Under the pieces are notes generated by a model. It did no database searches and was not told where the DNA came from. It saw only the letters and a program-made list of their open reading frames with translations. A stretch of DNA of 7,623 nucleotides from Thermoplasmata archaeon. GTDB lineage: Archaea; Thermoplasmatota; Thermoplasmata; Lutacidiplasmatales; UBA184. Made by a program: the position numbers and the translations under genes. Location of the stretch: contig JASHSX010000012.1 of assembly GCA_030040865.1 (NCBI GenBank), forward strand, positions 1 through 7,623, written 5' to 3'. Shown here piece by piece: positions 6,085-7,623 of this stretch (position 1 is the stretch's first letter; every line of letters starts with the position of its first letter).

Positions 6085-6910
6085 CCCGACGTCCCTCGCG
6101 GGCACGGACCGCCGACAGGCCGGACGGCGGGGGCGCGGACCGGGCGGCCTCGACGACGAGATGGAGCGGGATCTCGACCATGAACGGACCCTGTACGCTC
6201 TTCTCGATCGCTTCCGGCCGCGGCGCGGGCTCCTCGAGCCGGGTGATCGCGAGACCGGCATCGCGCAGGAGCCGAGCGTAGCCGCTCAGCGTCCGCCGGT
6301 ACGACGTCGTCGTCATGGTCACGCTCTCCGAGACGTGCCAAGGGATCGGCTTCGCGCCCTCCTCGCGGTACCCGCTCACCTTGCGCCAGACGCGCGCTTC
6401 GGAAAGCCCCGTGTCGCGGAGCTCCCGTTCGACGACCCACACCGAGTCGCGGTCGGTGTCGAAGCACGGGTGACCGATCGAGAAGACGAACCGCCCTCCG
6501 TCGTCGAGGAGGCGCGCGACCTCCCGGACGGTCCCGGCGGCGTCCGCGATGTCCATGAGGGCCATGTTCGCGACCACCAGGTCGAACGTGCCGTCTGGGA
6601 ACTGCCGCAGGTCCGACGAGTCGCTGCGATCGAACCGGACGCCCCGGGGATCGGCCGCCTCCCGCGCGCGGGCGATCGCGATCGTCTTCGCGGACCCGTC
6701 GACCCCGACGGACCGCGCCGCCCCCTCTCTCGCGAACCGACGCGCGAGGTATCCGTTCCCGCACGCCAGGTCAAGCACCCGCAGACCCCGGACCGGACCG
6801 ACCACCTCGAGCAGTACCGGATCGATGATCGCCCGGTGCCAGAGGTCCCCGTCCTCCCCCATCCGTTCGTCGCGCCACGCGGCGATCCGGTCCCATTCCG
6901 TGTCGTCCAT
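5966..6910 (-). CDS. Class I SAM-dependent methyltransferase with run-on C-terminus
   Basis: Residues 1-257 form a complete class I (Rossmann-fold) methyltransferase. The SAM-binding motif I is VLDLACGNGYLAR (45-57), with acidic residue D71 in GVDGS ending strand 2, then DGTFDLVVANMALMDI (106-121), a post-core FVFSIGHPCF (141-150), and YRRTLSGYARLLRDAGL (204-220) with a following LEEP (225-228). This arrangement is common in Methyltransf_11-like proteins; the substrate cannot be told from sequence. The core ends near PLHLVVEAAR (248-257), where homologues usually stop. The frame, however, stays open for about 57 more residues of Arg/Ser/Gly-rich sequence and overlaps the 3' end of amrS by 119 bp on the opposite strand. 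A one-base shift would end it at the CTAG at 6081-6084. The true 3' end is therefore doubtful; the start (6910) is supported by an upstream TATA-like patch. Confidence 0.8.
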   Translation of the reverse strand: MDDTEWDRIAAWRDERMGEDGDLWHRAIIDPVLLEVVGPVRGLRVLDLACGNGYLARRFAREGAARSVGVDGSAKTIAIARAREAADPRGVRFDRSDSSDLRQFPDGTFDLVVANMALMDIADAAGTVREVARLLDDGGRFVFSIGHPCFDTDRDSVWVVERELRDTGLSEARVWRKVSGYREEGAKPIPWHVSESVTMTTTSYRRTLSGYARLLRDAGLAITRLEEPAPRPEAIEKSVQGPFMVEIPLHLVVEAARSAPPPSGLSAVRAREGRRARSASRRSGRSRGRGSPRSGSARRRRGSGSVGRGSTSGS

Positions 6911-6938
6911 CCGGGCCCGACTCTCGAGGCCACGCTCC

Positions 6939-6950
6939 GTTTACCGTTTG
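6939..6950 (-). promoter_or_regulatory. TATA-like element before the methyltransferase gene
   Basis: On the minus strand this reads CAAACGGTAAAC, the AT-richest patch of the spacer. Its GTAAAC part is centred about 31 nt before the ATG at 6910. There is no ribosome binding site, so a short-leader transcript is likely. The call is by position and composition only. Confidence 0.4.
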
Positions 6951-7031
6951 GCACGTCCGGACCCCGATCGGGCTCGGCCGCGGGGGCGGAGGTCGCGGCC
7001 GGTCCCGGCCGTGGCCCAACGGGCAAGGACC

Positions 7032-7035
7032 AAAA
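7032..7035 (-). terminator. Oligo-T terminator after tRNA-Leu
   Basis: Four T residues on the minus strand, beginning 7 nt past the last tRNA base. Archaeal RNA polymerase terminates at short T runs, and this is the first one downstream in otherwise T-poor sequence. Confidence 0.4.
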
Positions 7036-7041
7036 TCCCGA

Positions 7042-7124
7042 TGCCGGGGCCAGGATTCGAACCTGGGAACTCCTGCGAGAGCAGATCTTGAGTCTGCCGC
7101 CTTTGGCCGCTCGGCCACCCCGGC
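7042..7124 (-). tRNA. tRNA-Leu(CAA)
   Basis: Read on the minus strand this folds as a class II tRNA. The acceptor stem is GCCGGGG with CCCCGGC and discriminator A. The D arm closes with GCC/GGC and carries GAGCGGCCAAA in the loop. The anticodon stem GCAGA/UCUGC encloses the loop CUCAAGA with anticodon CAA (reading UUG, leucine). A variable arm pairs CUC with GAG, and the T arm CCAGG-UUCGAAU-CCUGG contains the internal B-box-like GGUUCGAAUCC. All stems pair perfectly. The 3' CCA is not encoded (the base after the discriminator is T), so it must be added by the CCA enzyme encoded in this window. No intron is present after position 37. The gene is 25 bp downstream of rnp4 on the same strand. Confidence 0.97.
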
Positions 7125-7148
7125 GCGACCCGTCACTGGGGGTCGTGG

Positions 7149-7154
7149 GTTATC
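7149..7154 (-). promoter_or_regulatory. TATA-like box of tRNA-Leu
   Basis: GATAAC on the minus strand, preceded by a purine run AAGAAG that resembles a BRE, is centred about 27 nt before the first tRNA base, the standard archaeal TATA distance. It overlaps the rnp4 stop codon (TAA at 7150-7152), so the box and the end of the protein gene share bases. Confidence 0.5.
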
Positions 7155-7620
7155 CTTCTTCCGGTCCGTCGTCGCGATCCGGCGCGTCGTCGTCGGCCGG
7201 GAGCTCGCCGACCAGGGCTCCTTCCTCGAGCGGGACCGGAGCGGGACCGTCTCCGCTCGTGGCCGTCGGTCCGCGGTCGACCGTGCGGAGCGGCACGCGT
7301 CGGAGGCGACCGCACCGGAGGCAGCGTCGCACGCGACGGCCTTCGCGCAACCGTGTTCGAACGGTGCGGCCCTCGACCCAGTAGCTCGAACAGGCGCGGC
7401 AATAGAGGTCTCGGTACTCCGCCGGAAGGCGGACGTTGTACCGCATCCCGATCCGGCGTGCGAGCGCGACGTACCGGTCGGCGAGTTCCCCGTGTCCCTC
7501 CAAGGCTTCCCGCTCTGCCAGGGCAAAAAGGTCCGCGACCCGCTCGCGGGCGATGCGGACCATCGTGCCGGTCCGCCGCCCGCGACGACCTCCTTTCACG
7601 GAGGTTGCGGCTGCTGGCAT
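7150..7620 (-). CDS. rnp4: RNase P protein component 4 (Rpp21/Rpr2 family)
   Basis: A 156-residue protein subunit of archaeal RNase P, which removes the 5' leader of precursor tRNAs. The helical segment IARERVADLFALAER (23-37) followed by ELADRYVALARRIGMRYNVRLP (45-66) and the four-cysteine zinc site CRAC...CLRC (C74, C77, C100, C103) match the Rpp21 homologues (for example the Pyrococcus protein, in my recollection). The core ends near residue 112; an acidic, proline- and glycine-rich tail (113-156) makes it longer than the usual 100-125 residues. The start is uncertain: ATG at 7620 gives a basic 22-residue lead-in similar in charge to homologues, while ATG at 7563 (M20) gives a minimal N-terminus. 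The real upstream region is cut off 3 nt beyond the first ATG. Its location next to a tRNA gene fits its function but may be coincidental. Confidence 0.92.
   Translation of the reverse strand: MPAAATSVKGGRRGRRTGTMVRIARERVADLFALAEREALEGHGELADRYVALARRIGMRYNVRLPAEYRDLYCRACSSYWVEGRTVRTRLREGRRVRRCLRCGRLRRVPLRTVDRGPTATSGDGPAPVPLEEGALVGELPADDDAPDRDDGPEEG
7588..7605 (-). repeat. ACCTCC/GGAGGT inverted repeat at the rnp4 5' end
   Basis: On the minus strand the sequence ACCTCC-GTGAAA-GGAGGT can form a perfect 6-bp hairpin with a 6-nt loop. It lies in codons 6-11 of the long form of rnp4, and it precedes the alternative start at 7563 by 24 nt. GGAGGT is a consensus Shine-Dalgarno sequence and ACCTCC its complement, so the hairpin would sequester it. 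The GTG in the loop is in frame with rnp4. Function is unknown and chance is possible. Confidence 0.4.
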
Positions 7621-7623
7621 ACG

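Larger units (their letters stand above)
6911..7041. other. Intergenic spacer with GC-rich palindromes
   Basis: This 131-bp gap between the methyltransferase start and the 3' end of the tRNA gene holds the methyltransferase promoter patch, a perfect 10-bp palindrome CCCGATCGGG (6963-6972), a 7-bp inverted repeat with a 2-nt centre (6996-7011, CGGCCGG-TC-CCGGCCG), and the oligo-T following the tRNA. I see no coding sequence in it. The palindromes may be chance in such GC-rich DNA, or part of an operator or terminator. Confidence 0.5.

Noticed and set aside
1..7623. Search for CRISPR arrays, insertion sequences, integrase sites and toxin or defence genes
   Set aside because: No spaced direct repeats, transposase motifs or terminal inverted repeats were seen, and all supported genes are housekeeping or cofactor genes of uniform composition.

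Overview
The window is compact, very GC-rich DNA (roughly 70% G+C) from an archaeon. The archaeal assignment rests on four genes: an Orc1/Cdc6 initiator, a class I (archaeal-type) CCA-adding enzyme, the Rpp21-like RNase P protein Rnp4, and a TatD-like hydrolase of the COG1099 type. A tRNA-Leu(CAA) gene that does not encode its 3' CCA fits the same picture. The combination suggests a high-GC member of the Thermoplasmatota; that placement is an inference from gene content and composition, not from a search.

Layout, left to right. On the + strand: the 3' end of a COG1099 metal-dependent hydrolase (1-378), overlapping by ATGA with thymidylate kinase (375-1007); an Orc1/Cdc6-family AAA+ ATPase (1038-2195); lipoyl synthase LipA (2220-3137); and a small three-helix membrane protein (3141-3500). 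Convergent to these is the CCA-adding enzyme on the - strand (3497-4915); it and the membrane protein end in one shared CTAG. A 104-bp divergent spacer leads to the radical SAM enzyme AmrS (5020-6084, +). Convergent to AmrS is a SAM-dependent methyltransferase (-, from 6910), whose reading frame runs past its expected end into amrS. Then come a 131-bp spacer, tRNA-Leu(CAA) (-, 7042-7124) and RNase P protein Rnp4 (-, 7150-7620).

The genes are mostly housekeeping: nucleotide supply (tmk), replication initiation (orc1), tRNA 5' and 3' processing (rnp4, cca), and cofactor or radical chemistry (lipA, amrS). Genes that look like operon leaders have an AT-rich, TATA-like patch about 27-32 nt before the start codon and no clear Shine-Dalgarno sequence. 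The two internal operon genes (tmk and the membrane protein) instead have a GGAG-type ribosome binding site. This suggests leaderless transcripts for leading genes.

I found no mobile element, CRISPR array or defence system, and no convincing previously undescribed system. The points most worth a second look are the run-on antisense tail of the methyltransferase, the divergent sensor-1 region of the Orc1/Cdc6 protein, the uncharacterised membrane protein coupled to lipA, the shared CTAG stops, and a Shine-Dalgarno/anti-Shine-Dalgarno hairpin at the start of rnp4.
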